Shown in pieces: positions 45,396-55,599 of a stretch of 64,000 nt of DNA (within the stretch, counting starts at the first letter, position 1; every line of letters starts with the position of its first letter). Source of the stretch: Lutibacter sp. (lineage in GTDB: Bacteria > Bacteroidota > Bacteroidia > Flavobacteriales > Flavobacteriaceae); contig NZ_JAEINV010000017.1 in NCBI RefSeq assembly GCF_016342705.1, forward strand, positions 1 through 64,000, in the 5' to 3' direction. A model generated the notes under the pieces. It worked only from the letters and a program-made list of their open reading frames with translations. It searched no databases and was not told the origin of the DNA. A program made the translations under genes and the position numbers.

Positions 45396-46718
45396 ATGTC
45401 AGCAACTTTTTTATACTTTTTAATTGCCCTAATTTGTTTAATTATAGGCTTTATTATTGGTAAATTACTCACTAAAAATACCTTAGAAAAACGTACTTCG
45501 GAACTTGAAATAAGAAATAAACTTTTACTTGAAGAAAAAGAAACTAATAATTTTAATTTCAATGCTTTAGTTGAAGAAAAAAGCATATTAAATAAAGAGA
45601 AGCACGAAATTGATTTATTGTACAATCAAAAAATTTCCGACCTTAAAAACTTAGAAGAAAAGTTACAAGAAAATAAAAATGAAGTAGAAAAATTACAAGA
45701 AAAATTTTCTAAAGACTTTGAAATATTAGCAAATAAAATATTAGAGGAAAAATCATCAAAATTTACAGAACAAAATAAAGAAAACTTAAAAAACATATTA
45801 AATCCACTTCAAGAAAAAATACAAACTTTTGAGAAAAAGGTGGAAGAAACTCATAAAGAAAGTATTGATTATCACGCAGCTTTGCGTCAACAAATAGTTG
45901 GTTTAAAAGATTTAAATCTTCAAATGAGTAAAGAAACTGTTAACCTAACAAAAGCATTAAAAGGTGACAGTAAAATGCAAGGTAATTGGGGTGAATTAGT
46001 TTTAGAACGTGTTTTAGAAAAGTCTGGATTAGAAAAAGATAGCGAGTATTTTGTTCAGCAAAGTTTTATAAATGATGAAGGAAAACGCATTTTGCCTGAT
46101 GTGGTAATTCACTTACCAGATGATAAAAAAATGATTATTGACTCAAAAGTATCATTAACGGCTTATGAGCAATATGTTAATGCAGAGAATGATACCGAAA
46201 AAGCACATTTTATTAAAGAACATGTTAATTCTTTAAAAAGACATATTGAGCAATTAAGCGATAAAAAATATGAAGATATTTACAAAATAGATTCTCCAGA
46301 TTTTGTGTTGCTTTTTATACCAATTGAACCGGCGTTTGCTGTGGCTTTAAATAACGACAATCAATTATATAACAAGGCTTTTGAAAAGAATATTGTAATT
46401 GTGACTCCTACTACTCTTTTGGCAACTTTACGCACCATTGATAGTATGTGGAATAATGAAAAACAACAACGAAACGCTATTGAAATTGCATTACAAGCTG
46501 GCAGATTGTATGATCAGTTTGTGAACTTAACTGATGATTTAATTAAAGTGGGAAACCAATTAAAGACGGTGCAAGGTTCTTATGATGGTACAATGAAAAA
46601 ACTTACAGGTACTGGCAATTTAATTAGAAAAGTTGAAAGCATTAGAAAATTGGGCGCCAAAGGAACGAAAAACTTTAACGATAAATTACTAGAACGTGCT
46701 GAAGAAGATGATGACTAA
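45396..46718 (+). CDS. rmuC: DNA recombination protein RmuC
   Basis: A 440-residue protein with an N-terminal hydrophobic segment (about residues 3-24), a long Glu/Lys coiled coil (about 30-170), and the RmuC core from about 190: GNWGELVLERVLEKSGL, PDVVIHLPDDKKMIIDSKVS, AFEKNIVIVTPTTLLATLRT. It has a restriction-nuclease-like fold and limits inversions at short inverted repeats; the exact activity is not established. Length is typical. Terminator follows immediately. Confidence 0.93.
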   Translation: MSATFLYFLIALICLIIGFIIGKLLTKNTLEKRTSELEIRNKLLLEEKETNNFNFNALVEEKSILNKEKHEIDLLYNQKISDLKNLEEKLQENKNEVEKLQEKFSKDFEILANKILEEKSSKFTEQNKENLKNILNPLQEKIQTFEKKVEETHKESIDYHAALRQQIVGLKDLNLQMSKETVNLTKALKGDSKMQGNWGELVLERVLEKSGLEKDSEYFVQQSFINDEGKRILPDVVIHLPDDKKMIIDSKVSLTAYEQYVNAENDTEKAHFIKEHVNSLKRHIEQLSDKKYEDIYKIDSPDFVLLFIPIEPAFAVALNNDNQLYNKAFEKNIVIVTPTTLLATLRTIDSMWNNEKQQRNAIEIALQAGRLYDQFVNLTDDLIKVGNQLKTVQGSYDGTMKKLTGTGNLIRKVESIRKLGAKGTKNFNDKLLERAEEDDD

Positions 46719-46723
46719 AACAT

Positions 46724-46751
46724 AAAAGCCCACTTAAAAAGTGGGCTTTTA
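46724..46751 (+). terminator. terminator between rmuC and the peroxiredoxin gene
   Basis: AAAAGCCCAC-ttaaaaa-GTGGGCTTTT, followed by T-runs on both sides. Confidence 0.9.
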
Positions 46752-46756
46752 ATAGA

Positions 46757-47467
46757 TTACTTCTTAAGTATTTTGCTTAAAACTAATTCTTTATCCATTT
46801 TTTTGGTACAGAAATACCAATCTTTACAATCCATATCTTCTTTACCTTGCATTCTATTTTCGGCAGCTCCGCAAGAACCGGCAGGGCCAATAATTACATC
46901 ATCACCAGGTCTCCAATCCGCTGGAGTTGCAACACCAAAAGCATCTGCAGCTTGCAATGCAACAACAACTCTATAAATTTCATCAAAATTTCGACCTAAA
47001 CTTAAAGGATAGTAAATAATTGCTCTTATAATTCCTTTCGGATCAATAAAAAATACAGCTCTTACAGCTTGTGTTGCAGCCTCATTTGGTTGCACCATAC
47101 CATATTTATTAGCTACATTCATTGTAATATCTTCAATTAAAGGAAATTTAACTTCAACGTTTTTCATTCCCTTATATTCAATTTTATCTTTTATAGAACG
47201 CAACCAGGCAATATGACTATACAAACCATCAATAGATAAACCAACCAATTTGCAATTAGCTTTTAAAAATTTATCTTCCATAGTTGCAAACGTCATAAAT
47301 TCTGACGTACAAACCGGAGTAAAATCTGCTGGATGACTAAATAATATAACCCAATCTCCTTTATAATCATTTGGGAAATGAATATTTCCTTGTGTAGTAA
47401 CTGCTTTAAATTCAGGAGCCTTATCTCCTATTCGTGGCATTGATGTAATTTCTTGTTGTGTTTCCAT
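46757..47467 (-). CDS. peroxiredoxin, Prx6 (1-Cys) type
   Basis: A 236-residue thiol peroxidase. The peroxidatic Cys53 lies in HPADFTPVCTSEF; the Prx6-type C-terminal extension with RPGDDVIIGPAGS is present. There are additional Cys residues in the C-terminal part (GSCGAA, DCKD, YFC) that might act as a resolving site. It reduces hydrogen peroxide and alkyl peroxides in the cytoplasm. The first in-frame ATG is at 47503, but METQQEITSMPRIG is the family's usual start, so 47467 is preferred. Confidence 0.92.
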   Translation of the reverse strand: METQQEITSMPRIGDKAPEFKAVTTQGNIHFPNDYKGDWVILFSHPADFTPVCTSEFMTFATMEDKFLKANCKLVGLSIDGLYSHIAWLRSIKDKIEYKGMKNVEVKFPLIEDITMNVANKYGMVQPNEAATQAVRAVFFIDPKGIIRAIIYYPLSLGRNFDEIYRVVVALQAADAFGVATPADWRPGDDVIIGPAGSCGAAENRMQGKEDMDCKDWYFCTKKMDKELVLSKILKK

Positions 47468-47580
47468 TTTAATAAGTTTATAATTTAATAATGTATAGAC
47501 CATACATTAACAATTAAAATTACTCAAAACACATTTAAAGATTGTAACTAAAATCACTTACATTAGTTAAAACTAGGTTA

Positions 47581-47612
47581 AAAAAAATCCCGCTAAAAGC
47601 AGGATTTTTTTA
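47581..47612 (-). terminator. terminator after glyA
   Basis: AAAAAAATCCCGC-taaaa-GCAGGATTTTTTT, one mismatch in the stem. It lies downstream of glyA on the minus strand. Confidence 0.85.
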
Positions 47613-47628
47613 TGTTTTTTTTAAAGAA

Positions 47629-48903
47629 TTAAAATTTAAATAATGGTCTGTGAGACATCATTTCATTTACTTTTTCAGCAACTGCCTCTAAAACTTCATC
47701 ATTTTCAAAATTCTGAATTACTTCATCAATTAATTCAACAACAGCAACCATATCGGCTTCTTTTAAACCTCTAGTTGTAACTGCAGCAGTTCCAACTCTA
47801 ATTCCTGAAGTTACAAATGGAGATTTGTCATCAAAAGGTACCATATTTTTATTTACAGTAATTTCTGCTTTTACTAAGGCATTTTCAGCATCTTTTCCGC
47901 TTAAATTTTTATTCCTTAAGTCAATTAACATACAGTGATTATCAGTTCCTCCTGAAATAATTTGGTAACCTTTACCTACCAATGCTTCTGCCATTGCAGC
48001 TGCATTTTTCTTAACTTGAATTTGATAATGTAAAAAATTATCTGTTAATGCTTCACCAAAAGCAACAGCTTTAGCTGCAATAACGTGCTCTAATGGTCCA
48101 CCTTGATTTCCTGGAAAAACAGCAGAATCAATTAAACTTGACATTTTTTTAAGATTTCCATTTTTTAATTTTAACCCAAATGGATTGCCAAAATCTTTTC
48201 CAATCATTATAATTCCACCACGTGGTCCACGTAAAGTTTTGTGAGTTGTAGTAGTTACAAAATGACAATGAGGAATTGGATCATTTAAAATACCTTTGGC
48301 AATTAAACCTGCTGGATGAGAAATATCAGCTAATAATAACGCTCCTACTGAGTCTGCAATAGCTCTAAATCTTTTAAAGTCTATATCTCTAGAATACGCT
48401 GAAGCACCTGCTATTATTAATTTTGGTTTTTCAATATTAGCAGTTTCCTGAATTTTATCATAATTTAAAACTCCTGTTTCTTTATCTACCCCATAAAAAG
48501 AAGTTTTGTATAATTTACCTGAAAAGTTAACTGGAGAACCGTGCGTTAAATGCCCACCGTGCGATAAATCAAATCCTAAAATTTTATCTCCAGGATTTAA
48601 AACTGCTTGATAGACCGCTGCGTTTGCTTGAGATCCTGAGTGAGGTTGAACATTTACATATTCAGCACCAAATAATTCTTTAGCTCTATCAATGGCAATT
48701 TGCTCAACAACATCTACAACTTCACAACCACCATAATAACGTTTATTAGGATAACCTTCAGCATATTTATTTGTTAAAACAGAACCCATCGCTTCCATAA
48801 CTTGTTCACTTACAAAGTTTTCTGAAGCAATTAATTCCAATCCATTTATTTGTCTTTCTTTTTCGTCTTGAATTAAATCGAAGATAATTTGATCACGTTG
48901 CAT
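47629..48903 (-). CDS. glyA: serine hydroxymethyltransferase
   Basis: A 424-residue PLP enzyme that interconverts serine and glycine and loads tetrahydrofolate with methylene groups. The PLP lysine is in [14 protein letters not shown], and the N-terminal [20 protein letters not shown] and QPHSGSQAN blocks are intact. Length is normal. Its promoter (48937-48968) overlaps that of the divergent fumarylacetoacetase gene. Confidence 0.97.
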   Translation of the reverse strand: MQRDQIIFDLIQDEKERQINGLELIASENFVSEQVMEAMGSVLTNKYAEGYPNKRYYGGCEVVDVVEQIAIDRAKELFGAEYVNVQPHSGSQANAAVYQAVLNPGDKILGFDLSHGGHLTHGSPVNFSGKLYKTSFYGVDKETGVLNYDKIQETANIEKPKLIIAGASAYSRDIDFKRFRAIADSVGALLLADISHPAGLIAKGILNDPIPHCHFVTTTTHKTLRGPRGGIIMIGKDFGNPFGLKLKNGNLKKMSSLIDSAVFPGNQGGPLEHVIAAKAVAFGEALTDNFLHYQIQVKKNAAAMAEALVGKGYQIISGGTDNHCMLIDLRNKNLSGKDAENALVKAEITVNKNMVPFDDKSPFVTSGIRVGTAAVTTRGLKEADMVAVVELIDEVIQNFENDEVLEAVAEKVNEMMSHRPLFKF

Positions 48904-48936
48904 TGTTGTTTAATTTTATAAAAGTTAAAATAATGG

Positions 48937-48968
48937 CAAAAATACTAATTTCATTTTGCATTTAACAA
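48937..48968 (-). promoter_or_regulatory. promoter of glyA (TTG, 21 bases, TATTTTTG)
   Basis: On the minus strand TTG (48966-48968) precedes TATTTTTG (48937-48944) with a 21-base spacer, 33 bases before the glyA ATG. It overlaps the promoter of the divergent fumarylacetoacetase gene. Confidence 0.7.
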
Positions 48969-48984
48969 GAAACTTCTATATTTG
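48956..48984 (+). promoter_or_regulatory. promoter of the fumarylacetoacetase gene (TTG, 18 bases, TATATTTG)
   Basis: TTG at 48956-48958 and TATATTTG at 48977-48984, spacing 18, 39 bases before the ATG. It overlaps the glyA promoter. Confidence 0.7.
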
Positions 48985-49023
48985 GTAAGAATATATAAAT
49001 AACTATTTAAATAGTTCATAATT

Positions 49024-50319
49024 ATGCAAATTTCAGCAAATAATCCAACTAGAAAATCGTGGCTACCAGTAAGTGAAGGTGATGATTTCCCAATTCAAAA
49101 TATTCCTTTTGGTGTATTTTTAACAAAAGATGATATTATAACAATAGGTACAAGAATAGGTGAATATGTAATAGACTTAGGGGCTTTTCACCAATTAGGT
49201 TATTTTAAAGGTATTCCTTTAACTGATGATATGTTTATGCAAGATTCGTTAAATGATTTTATTTCAGACGGAAGAAAAACTTGGAGATTGGTTAGAAATA
49301 GAATTGCAGAAGTATTTGATGCCAAAAACCCTGCTTTACGAGACAACGCCAAACATAAAGAAGTTATCATATTTAATATAAATGACGTAGAAATGTTATT
49401 ACCAATAAATGTTGGTGATTACACCGATTTTTACTCTAGCAAAGAACATGCAACAAATGTTGGCTTAATGTTTAGAGGAAAAGAAAACGCTTTAATGCCA
49501 AACTGGTTACACGTTCCAGTTGGTTACCATGGTAGAGCATCTTCTATTGTAGTTTCTGGAACTTCTATAAGAAGACCTTACGGACAAACATTACCGCAAG
49601 GTGAAGAAAATCCAATTTTTGGACCTTCACAAAGAGTTGATATGGAGTTAGAAACTGCTTTTATTACAACCGATGTAAATAACTTAGGTGAACCAGTTCC
49701 TGTGGATGAAGCAAGTGAATACATTTTTGGAATGGTGCTTTTTAACGATTGGAGTGCGCGTGATATTCAAAAATGGGAATACGTGCCATTAGGTCCATTT
49801 ATGGGTAAAAACTTTGCTTCAACAATGTCTCCTTGGATTGTAACTATGGATGCTTTAGAACCTTTTAGATGCGAGGGTCCTAAAAAAGATTTTAAACCAC
49901 TTCTCTATTTACAACAAAAAAGAAAAGATGCTAGCTACGATATAAAATTACAAGCATTCTTAGAGACTGAAAAAGGTGAAGCTAATTTATTAACCGAAAC
50001 CAATTTTAAATACATGTATTGGTCTATGTCTCAACAATTAGCACATCATACGGTGAATGGTTGTAATGTAAGAGCTGGAGATTTAATGGGTAGTGGAACA
50101 ATTTCTGGTCCAGACAAAACTAGTTTAGGATCTATGTTAGAATTAACTTGGGGAGGTAAAGAACCAATAAAATTAAAAGATGGAAGTAATAGAACATTTT
50201 TTAATGATGGAGATACTGTTACTTTAAAAGGCTATTGCGCAAAAGATAATGTTAGAATTGGTTTTGGTAATTGCTCTGGAAAATTATTACCACCTGTAAA
50301 ATATAAATTTCCAATTTAA
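49024..50319 (+). CDS. fahA: fumarylacetoacetase
   Basis: A 431-residue enzyme cleaving fumarylacetoacetate to fumarate and acetoacetate, the last step of tyrosine breakdown. DFYSSKEHATNVG, PVGYHGRASS and the metal-site block VDMELETAFIT are all present; the C-terminal LRDGS-type tail and length are normal. No other tyrosine-degradation gene is nearby. Terminator follows. Confidence 0.95.
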   Translation: MQISANNPTRKSWLPVSEGDDFPIQNIPFGVFLTKDDIITIGTRIGEYVIDLGAFHQLGYFKGIPLTDDMFMQDSLNDFISDGRKTWRLVRNRIAEVFDAKNPALRDNAKHKEVIIFNINDVEMLLPINVGDYTDFYSSKEHATNVGLMFRGKENALMPNWLHVPVGYHGRASSIVVSGTSIRRPYGQTLPQGEENPIFGPSQRVDMELETAFITTDVNNLGEPVPVDEASEYIFGMVLFNDWSARDIQKWEYVPLGPFMGKNFASTMSPWIVTMDALEPFRCEGPKKDFKPLLYLQQKRKDASYDIKLQAFLETEKGEANLLTETNFKYMYWSMSQQLAHHTVNGCNVRAGDLMGSGTISGPDKTSLGSMLELTWGGKEPIKLKDGSNRTFFNDGDTVTLKGYCAKDNVRIGFGNCSGKLLPPVKYKFPI

Positions 50320-50338
50320 ATTCAAAAAAAATAATTAC

Positions 50339-50375
50339 AAAAAGCTCTTTTTACAAATTAAAAAGAGCTTTTTTA
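50339..50375 (+). terminator. terminator after fahA
   Basis: AAAAAGCTCTTTTT with its complement AAAAAGAGCTTTTTT across an 8-base loop. Confidence 0.85.
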
Positions 50376-50421
50376 TTTACATTTGGCATTGTAATTGTAT
50401 TCTCCTATTTAAAACATATTT

Positions 50422-51612
50422 ATGGTAAAAAAACAACTCCTATTAGCACTAATTATTACCATTTCAAGTTGCTCAAGTATTAAAAAAACACAAGAAGCAA
50501 TTAACTTTGGTAATTACGACCAAGCTATACAAATAGCTGTTAAAGAACTAAGAGAAAATAAAACTAAAAAAGGCAATCAAGATTATGTGGTAATGCTTGA
50601 AGAAGCTTTTGAAAAAGCAACTGCTAAGGATATTGAAAACATCACTTTTTTAAAAAAGGATGGTAATCCTTCAAATTTAGAAATTATTTACAACAAGTAT
50701 TTAAATTTAAAAAACAGGCAAGAATTAATTAAACCATTACTTCCTTTGCCTATTCACAATAAAGGTAAGAATGCTAAATTTTCGTTTTCAGATTATACTA
50801 ATGATATTTTAGCAACCAAAACAAAACTATCTGACTATTTATATGGAAATGCTAAAAATTTATTAAAAGTATCATCAAACAAAGAAGATTTTAGAAGTGC
50901 TTTTGATGATTTAAATTACTTAGATAAAATAAATCCGAATTTTAAAGATGTTCGTAATCTAATAGAAGAAGCGCATTTTAAAGGAACTAATTTTGTGTAT
51001 GTGAGTCTTCAAAATAAATCGGACAAAGTAATTCCAATCCGTTTAGAAGAAGATTTATTAAATTTTGACACCTATAAATTAAACGATTTATGGACTGTTT
51101 ATCATAATTACAAACAGCCAAAAACTATCTACGATTTTGAAATTGAAATTAATTTTAGAGAAATCAATATTTCACCAGAACAAATTAAAGAAAAACAGGT
51201 TGTTAAAGAAAAACAAGTTGTTGATGGCTGGAAATATTTAATTGATAAAAATGGTACTACTGTAAAAGATAGTTTAGGAAAAGCTATTAAAGTAGACAAA
51301 TACAAAACCATTGTTTGTAAAGTTGATGAAATTACGCAGTTTAAATCGGTACAAGTAGTTGGGCAAATCAAATATATAGATTTAATTACCAATCAGTTAG
51401 TAAAAAGTTTTCCTTTAGCAAGTGAATTTATTTTTGACCATAGGTACGCTACCTATTCTGGAGATAAAAATGCGCTGGAGCAAGAATATTTAAATTTATT
51501 AACGTATAAATTTGTGCCATTCCCAAGTAATGAGCAAATGATTTATGATACAAGCGAAGACTTAAAAAATAAAATTAAAAGTATTGTAAGTCAAAATAAA
51601 ATATATCATTAA
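50422..51612 (+). CDS. lipoprotein of unknown function
   Basis: A 396-residue protein with a signal peptide and lipobox ITISSC (Cys17), followed by a helical, TPR-like first half (the INFGNYDQAIQIAVKELREN segment resembles one helical repeat) and a strand-rich second half with a short near-duplicate (KEKQVV twice near residue 257). No known family recognised. Probably anchored in an envelope membrane. Single gene; the following gap holds a palindromic repeat. Confidence 0.7.
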   Translation: MVKKQLLLALIITISSCSSIKKTQEAINFGNYDQAIQIAVKELRENKTKKGNQDYVVMLEEAFEKATAKDIENITFLKKDGNPSNLEIIYNKYLNLKNRQELIKPLLPLPIHNKGKNAKFSFSDYTNDILATKTKLSDYLYGNAKNLLKVSSNKEDFRSAFDDLNYLDKINPNFKDVRNLIEEAHFKGTNFVYVSLQNKSDKVIPIRLEEDLLNFDTYKLNDLWTVYHNYKQPKTIYDFEIEINFREINISPEQIKEKQVVKEKQVVDGWKYLIDKNGTTVKDSLGKAIKVDKYKTIVCKVDEITQFKSVQVVGQIKYIDLITNQLVKSFPLASEFIFDHRYATYSGDKNALEQEYLNLLTYKFVPFPSNEQMIYDTSEDLKNKIKSIVSQNKIYH

Positions 51613-51636
51613 ACGTACATTCGTTTAAAAAGAAGG

Positions 51637-51770
51637 CTGTTTAAAAAGTAAAATTTCGTCAACCTGAACTTGATTCAGGTTCTCATAATAATTGACAATC
51701 AATATGTTGGGATTCAGAAATAAATTCAGAATGACGTTTTTAATTTCTTTTTAAACAGTTTTTTTATTTC
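51637..51770. terminator. compound inverted-repeat structure with the palindromic element inside it
   Basis: CTGTTTAAAAAG (51637-51648) and CTTTTTAAACAG (about 51747-51758) are perfect complements, and a T-run follows the second arm on the plus strand. The palindromic element copy 2 (51657-51735) lies between them. This is what an ordinary terminator between the convergent lipoprotein and YtxJ genes would look like after an element had landed in its loop. Whether it still terminates is unknown. Confidence 0.6.
51657..51735. repeat. intergenic palindromic repeat element, copy 2
   Basis: About 79 bases bounded by CGTCA and TGACG, similar to copy 1 at 38936-39013. The first hairpin is CCTGAA-cttga-TTCAGG; the second is partly decayed (GATTCAGAAATAAATTCAG) compared with copy 1. 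Confidence 0.8.
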
Positions 51771-52102
51771 TTCAACTGAATTTTTAAACTCTCAACAGAA
51801 ATATCTCCGTGAGTAGAACTATAAATTACTTTACCATTTTTTAATAACAACAATTGTGGAGATTGATGCATTACATTAAAATCGACCGCAATATTATTTG
51901 ATATTTCTCTAAAATTCAGCAAATCTAAATAATACATAGTTATTTCAGATTCGGGTATATCAAATTCACGCTCAAAATTTTTCAAAACCATTCTACTAAT
52001 TCCACAACGTGTGCTATGTTTAAAAATAGCTATAGATTCATTTTCAACAGTTGCTTTTATTGCTTCTAATTGTTTGTTATTTGTTAGGTTTACCCAATTC
52101 AT
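51764..52102 (-). CDS. ytxJ: bacillithiol-type redox protein YtxJ
   Basis: A 112-residue thioredoxin-fold protein of the YtxJ family: FKHSTRCGISRMVL with the single active-site Cys, and DFNVMHQSPQLLLLKNGKVI with the cis-Pro block. It is linked to bacillithiol disulfide metabolism by homology in other bacteria. Single gene, cytoplasmic. Confidence 0.9.
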   Translation of the reverse strand: MNWVNLTNNKQLEAIKATVENESIAIFKHSTRCGISRMVLKNFEREFDIPESEITMYYLDLLNFREISNNIAVDFNVMHQSPQLLLLKNGKVIYSSTHGDISVESLKIQLKK

Positions 52103-52234
52103 AATAGTTCATTTTTTAAAGTCAAAATGTCTGTAAACTCCTAAAATACAAGACAAAATGGCTTATTTCAAGCATTTATGCAATGTGGAATATTTTTTGA
52201 CATTACAAATATAGAAACAAAAAAAGAATACGTT

Positions 52235-54823
52235 ATGAACTTTAATAAATTTACAATAAAATCGCAAGAGGCTATTCAAAAAGCACAACAACTTGCAGAA
52301 AGTTACGGACACCAACAAATAGAAAATTCACACATTTTAAAAGGAATTTTTGAAGTTGACGAAAATGTAATTCATTTTATTTTTAAAAAATTAGGAATTA
52401 ATATTGAATTACTTAAAACATTAATAGATAAAACTTTAGAAAGTTACGCTAAAGTATCTGGAGGAGATATTTCATTATCAAGAAATGCTTCAAAAATGTT
52501 GAATACTGCAACCGATGAAGCTTCAAAAATGAAGGATGAATTTGTATCTATTGAGCATTTATTATTAGCTCTTCTAAACACAAAAGATACTACATCTCAA
52601 ATTTTAAAAGATCAAGGAGTTACTGAAAATAATTTAAAAATAGCTATTGATGAGTTACGAAAAGGAATTAATGTTACATCACAAAGCGCTGAAGAAACTT
52701 ATAATTCACTAAATAAATATGCTAAAAATTTAAACCAATTAGCAAAAGAAGGAAAATTAGATCCTGTAATAGGTAGAGATGAAGAAATTAGAAGAATTCT
52801 TCAAATTTTATCTAGAAGAACTAAAAACAATCCGATGTTAGTTGGTGAACCTGGAACAGGTAAAACTGCCATTGCAGAAGGGTTAGCACATAGAATTGTA
52901 AAAGGCGATATTCCAGAAAACTTAAAGGGTAAACAAATTTATTCTTTAGATATGGGAGCGCTTATTGCAGGTGCAAAATATAAAGGGGAGTTTGAAGAAC
53001 GTTTAAAATCTGTTATAAAAGAAGTAACTTCTGCTGAAGGTGAAATTGTACTTTTTATTGATGAAATTCATACTTTAGTTGGTGCTGGCGGTGGACAAGG
53101 CGCAATGGATGCGGCTAATATTTTAAAACCCGCATTGGCAAGAGGTGAATTGAGAGCCATTGGTGCAACAACATTAGATGAATATCAAAAATATTTTGAA
53201 AAAGATAAAGCACTAGAACGTAGATTTCAAAAAGTAATGGTAAATGAACCAGATACAGAAAGTGCTATTTCTATTTTGCGTGGTATTAAAGAAAAGTATG
53301 AAAATCATCATAAAGTACAAATTAAAGATGATGCCATTATTGCAGCAGTAGAATTGTCACAACGCTATATTTCTAATAGATTTTTACCTGATAAAGCCAT
53401 AGATTTAATGGATGAAGCAGCTGCTAAATTACGTATGGAAATTAATTCAAAACCTGAAGAATTAGATGTTTTGGATCGTAGAATTATGCAAATTGAAATT
53501 GAAATTGAAGCAATAAAACGAGAAAATGATGAGAAAAAATCAGCTAGCTTAAAAGAAGAATTGGCTAATCTAAAAGAAAAAAGAAACGAAATTAATGCCA
53601 AATGGGTCAGTGAAAAAGAACTGGTAGACAATATTCAGGCTAGTAAAGAAGCAATTGAAAACTTTAAGTTAGAGGCTGAACGTGCTGAACGCGAAGGTGA
53701 TTATGGAAAAGTTGCTGAAATTAGATACGGTAAAATAAAAGAAGAACAAGAAAAACTAGATATTCTTCAAATAGAATCAAACGAAAATCAAAGCACAGCG
53801 CTTATAAAAGAAGAAGTTACTAGAGATGATATTGCAGAAGTTGTTGCAAAATGGACAGGTATTCCAGTAAGTAAAATGCTGCAAAGTGAACGAGAAAAAC
53901 TACTGTTATTAGAAGATGAATTACACAACAGAATTGTTGGTCAAGAAGAAGGAATAGCAGCTGTTGCTGATGCCGTAAGACGATCAAGAGCAGGTTTACA
54001 AGATTCAAAAAAACCTATTGGTACATTTTTATTTTTAGGCACAACTGGAGTTGGTAAAACAGAATTAGCGAAAGCTCTGGCAGAATATTTATTTGATGAT
54101 GAAAATTCGTTGACACGAATTGATATGAGTGAATATCAAGAGCGTCACTCTGTTAGCAGATTAGTTGGTGCGCCTCCTGGATACGTAGGTTACGATGAAG
54201 GCGGACAATTAACCGAAGCTGTTAGAAGAAAGCCTTATTCTGTTATTTTATTAGATGAAATTGAAAAAGCACATCCAGATACTTTTAATATATTATTACA
54301 AGTGTTAGATGAAGGTAGATTGACAGATAACAAAGGAAGATTGGCAGATTTCCGAAATACTATTATAATTATGACCTCAAATATGGGTTCTCAAATTATT
54401 CAAGAGCGTTTTGAAAAAATGGACATGAAAAATAGAGATGCAATTACAGAAAGCACAAAATTAGAAGTAGTTGCATTATTAAGACAAACCATTCGTCCAG
54501 AATTTTTAAATAGAATTGATGAAATTGTAATGTTTACACCATTAAATGAAAAAGAAATTAAGCAAATTGTAAAACTACAGTTAAATGGTTTAATTAAAAT
54601 GCTGAAAGCACAAGATATTCATATTGAATATACAGAAGATTTAGTGGATGCTTTAGCTATAAAAGGATACGACCCACAATTTGGTGCTCGTCCTGTAAAA
54701 AGAGTGATCCAAAAAGAAGTTTTAAATGAATTATCAAAAGAAATTCTTTCAGGAAGAGTAACAGCAACCAGTCATATTTTACTAGATGCTTTTGATGAAA
54801 AAATTGTGTTTAGAAATAAATAA
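52235..54823 (+). CDS. clpB: ATP-dependent disaggregase ClpB
   Basis: An 862-residue Hsp100 chaperone. N-terminal Clp-N domain (1-150), first ATPase with GEPGTGKT and IDEIHTL, a long middle coiled coil (about 400-525), and a second ATPase with GTTGVGKT and the [15 protein letters not shown] block. Works with DnaK to reactivate aggregated proteins in the cytoplasm. A longer frame starts at 52178 but its extra 19 residues (MQCGIFF...) do not match the family; [15 protein letters not shown] is the usual start. Terminator follows, and an Hsp20 gene lies just beyond. Confidence 0.97.
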   Translation: MNFNKFTIKSQEAIQKAQQLAESYGHQQIENSHILKGIFEVDENVIHFIFKKLGINIELLKTLIDKTLESYAKVSGGDISLSRNASKMLNTATDEASKMKDEFVSIEHLLLALLNTKDTTSQILKDQGVTENNLKIAIDELRKGINVTSQSAEETYNSLNKYAKNLNQLAKEGKLDPVIGRDEEIRRILQILSRRTKNNPMLVGEPGTGKTAIAEGLAHRIVKGDIPENLKGKQIYSLDMGALIAGAKYKGEFEERLKSVIKEVTSAEGEIVLFIDEIHTLVGAGGGQGAMDAANILKPALARGELRAIGATTLDEYQKYFEKDKALERRFQKVMVNEPDTESAISILRGIKEKYENHHKVQIKDDAIIAAVELSQRYISNRFLPDKAIDLMDEAAAKLRMEINSKPEELDVLDRRIMQIEIEIEAIKRENDEKKSASLKEELANLKEKRNEINAKWVSEKELVDNIQASKEAIENFKLEAERAEREGDYGKVAEIRYGKIKEEQEKLDILQIESNENQSTALIKEEVTRDDIAEVVAKWTGIPVSKMLQSEREKLLLLEDELHNRIVGQEEGIAAVADAVRRSRAGLQDSKKPIGTFLFLGTTGVGKTELAKALAEYLFDDENSLTRIDMSEYQERHSVSRLVGAPPGYVGYDEGGQLTEAVRRKPYSVILLDEIEKAHPDTFNILLQVLDEGRLTDNKGRLADFRNTIIIMTSNMGSQIIQERFEKMDMKNRDAITESTKLEVVALLRQTIRPEFLNRIDEIVMFTPLNEKEIKQIVKLQLNGLIKMLKAQDIHIEYTEDLVDALAIKGYDPQFGARPVKRVIQKEVLNELSKEILSGRVTATSHILLDAFDEKIVFRNK

Positions 54824-54842
54824 TTTAATTAATTTTTTTGAT

Positions 54843-54877
54843 AAAACCGACACGTAAAGCTGTCGGTTTTTTTTATT
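54843..54877 (+). terminator. terminator after clpB
   Basis: AAAACCGACA-cgtaaagc-TGTCGGTTTT, followed by a T-run. Confidence 0.92.
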
Positions 54878-55015
54878 TATACAGCTGGTTGTCAGTTGCA
54901 TAATGTCATTTTTTCAGTTATTATGTTAGATTGACATTTAATTTTAAATTGGCATTTATTTTGTAATTATTTGTTTAAAATTAAAATTATTGTTTAACCT
55001 TAAAATTATAAAATT

Positions 55016-55444
55016 ATGTTAGTAAAAACATCAGGTATTCCTGTAATACCAACAATATTCGATGATTTCTTTAGAGATTGGTCTAGTACTAATTTTTCAA
55101 GAACAAATACAACTTTACCAGCTGTAAACATTAAGGAAGATGATGATCAGTTTTTAGTAAAAGTTGCAGTTCCTGGAATGGATAAAAAAGATTTTAATAT
55201 AAATCTTGATAACAATATTTTAACTATTCAATCTGAAAAAGAAGTTGAAAATAATGATGAAAATGAAAATTATACTAGAAAAGAATATAGTTATCAATCC
55301 TTCAAAAGAAGTTTTACATTACCTAAAAATGTTGTAGATAGTGAAAAAATTGAGGCTAACTACATTAATGGTGAGTTGCAAATTACAATTCCAAAATTAG
55401 AAATTGCAAAGCCTAAACCTTTAAAACTTATTGAAGTTCACTAA
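55016..55444 (+). CDS. small heat shock protein, Hsp20 family
   Basis: A 142-residue alpha-crystallin-domain chaperone. The domain runs from about residue 36 (LPAVNIKEDDDQFLVKVAVPG) to the end, with the IxI/V-type tail near ELQITIPKLE. It binds unfolding proteins to keep them foldable for ATP-dependent chaperones such as the ClpB encoded just upstream. Separate terminators show two transcription units. Confidence 0.95.
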   Translation: MLVKTSGIPVIPTIFDDFFRDWSSTNFSRTNTTLPAVNIKEDDDQFLVKVAVPGMDKKDFNINLDNNILTIQSEKEVENNDENENYTRKEYSYQSFKRSFTLPKNVVDSEKIEANYINGELQITIPKLEIAKPKPLKLIEVH

Positions 55445-55469
55445 TTTTATTTTTCAGCTATAAAATTTG

Positions 55470-55505
55470 AAAAAAGCGCAGTTAAATTTAACTGCGCTTT
55501 TTTAT
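55470..55505 (+). terminator. terminator after hsp20
   Basis: AAAAAGCGCAGTTAAA with complement TTTAACTGCGCTTTTTT, followed by a T-run. Confidence 0.92.
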
Positions 55506-55599
55506 TCTTCTCAAAAATAGATCAATTGTACATTTAATTAAAAAATATATTTAAAAAATAAAAAAATGCTTTACTTTCATATTCTAAAATTTACTTGAA

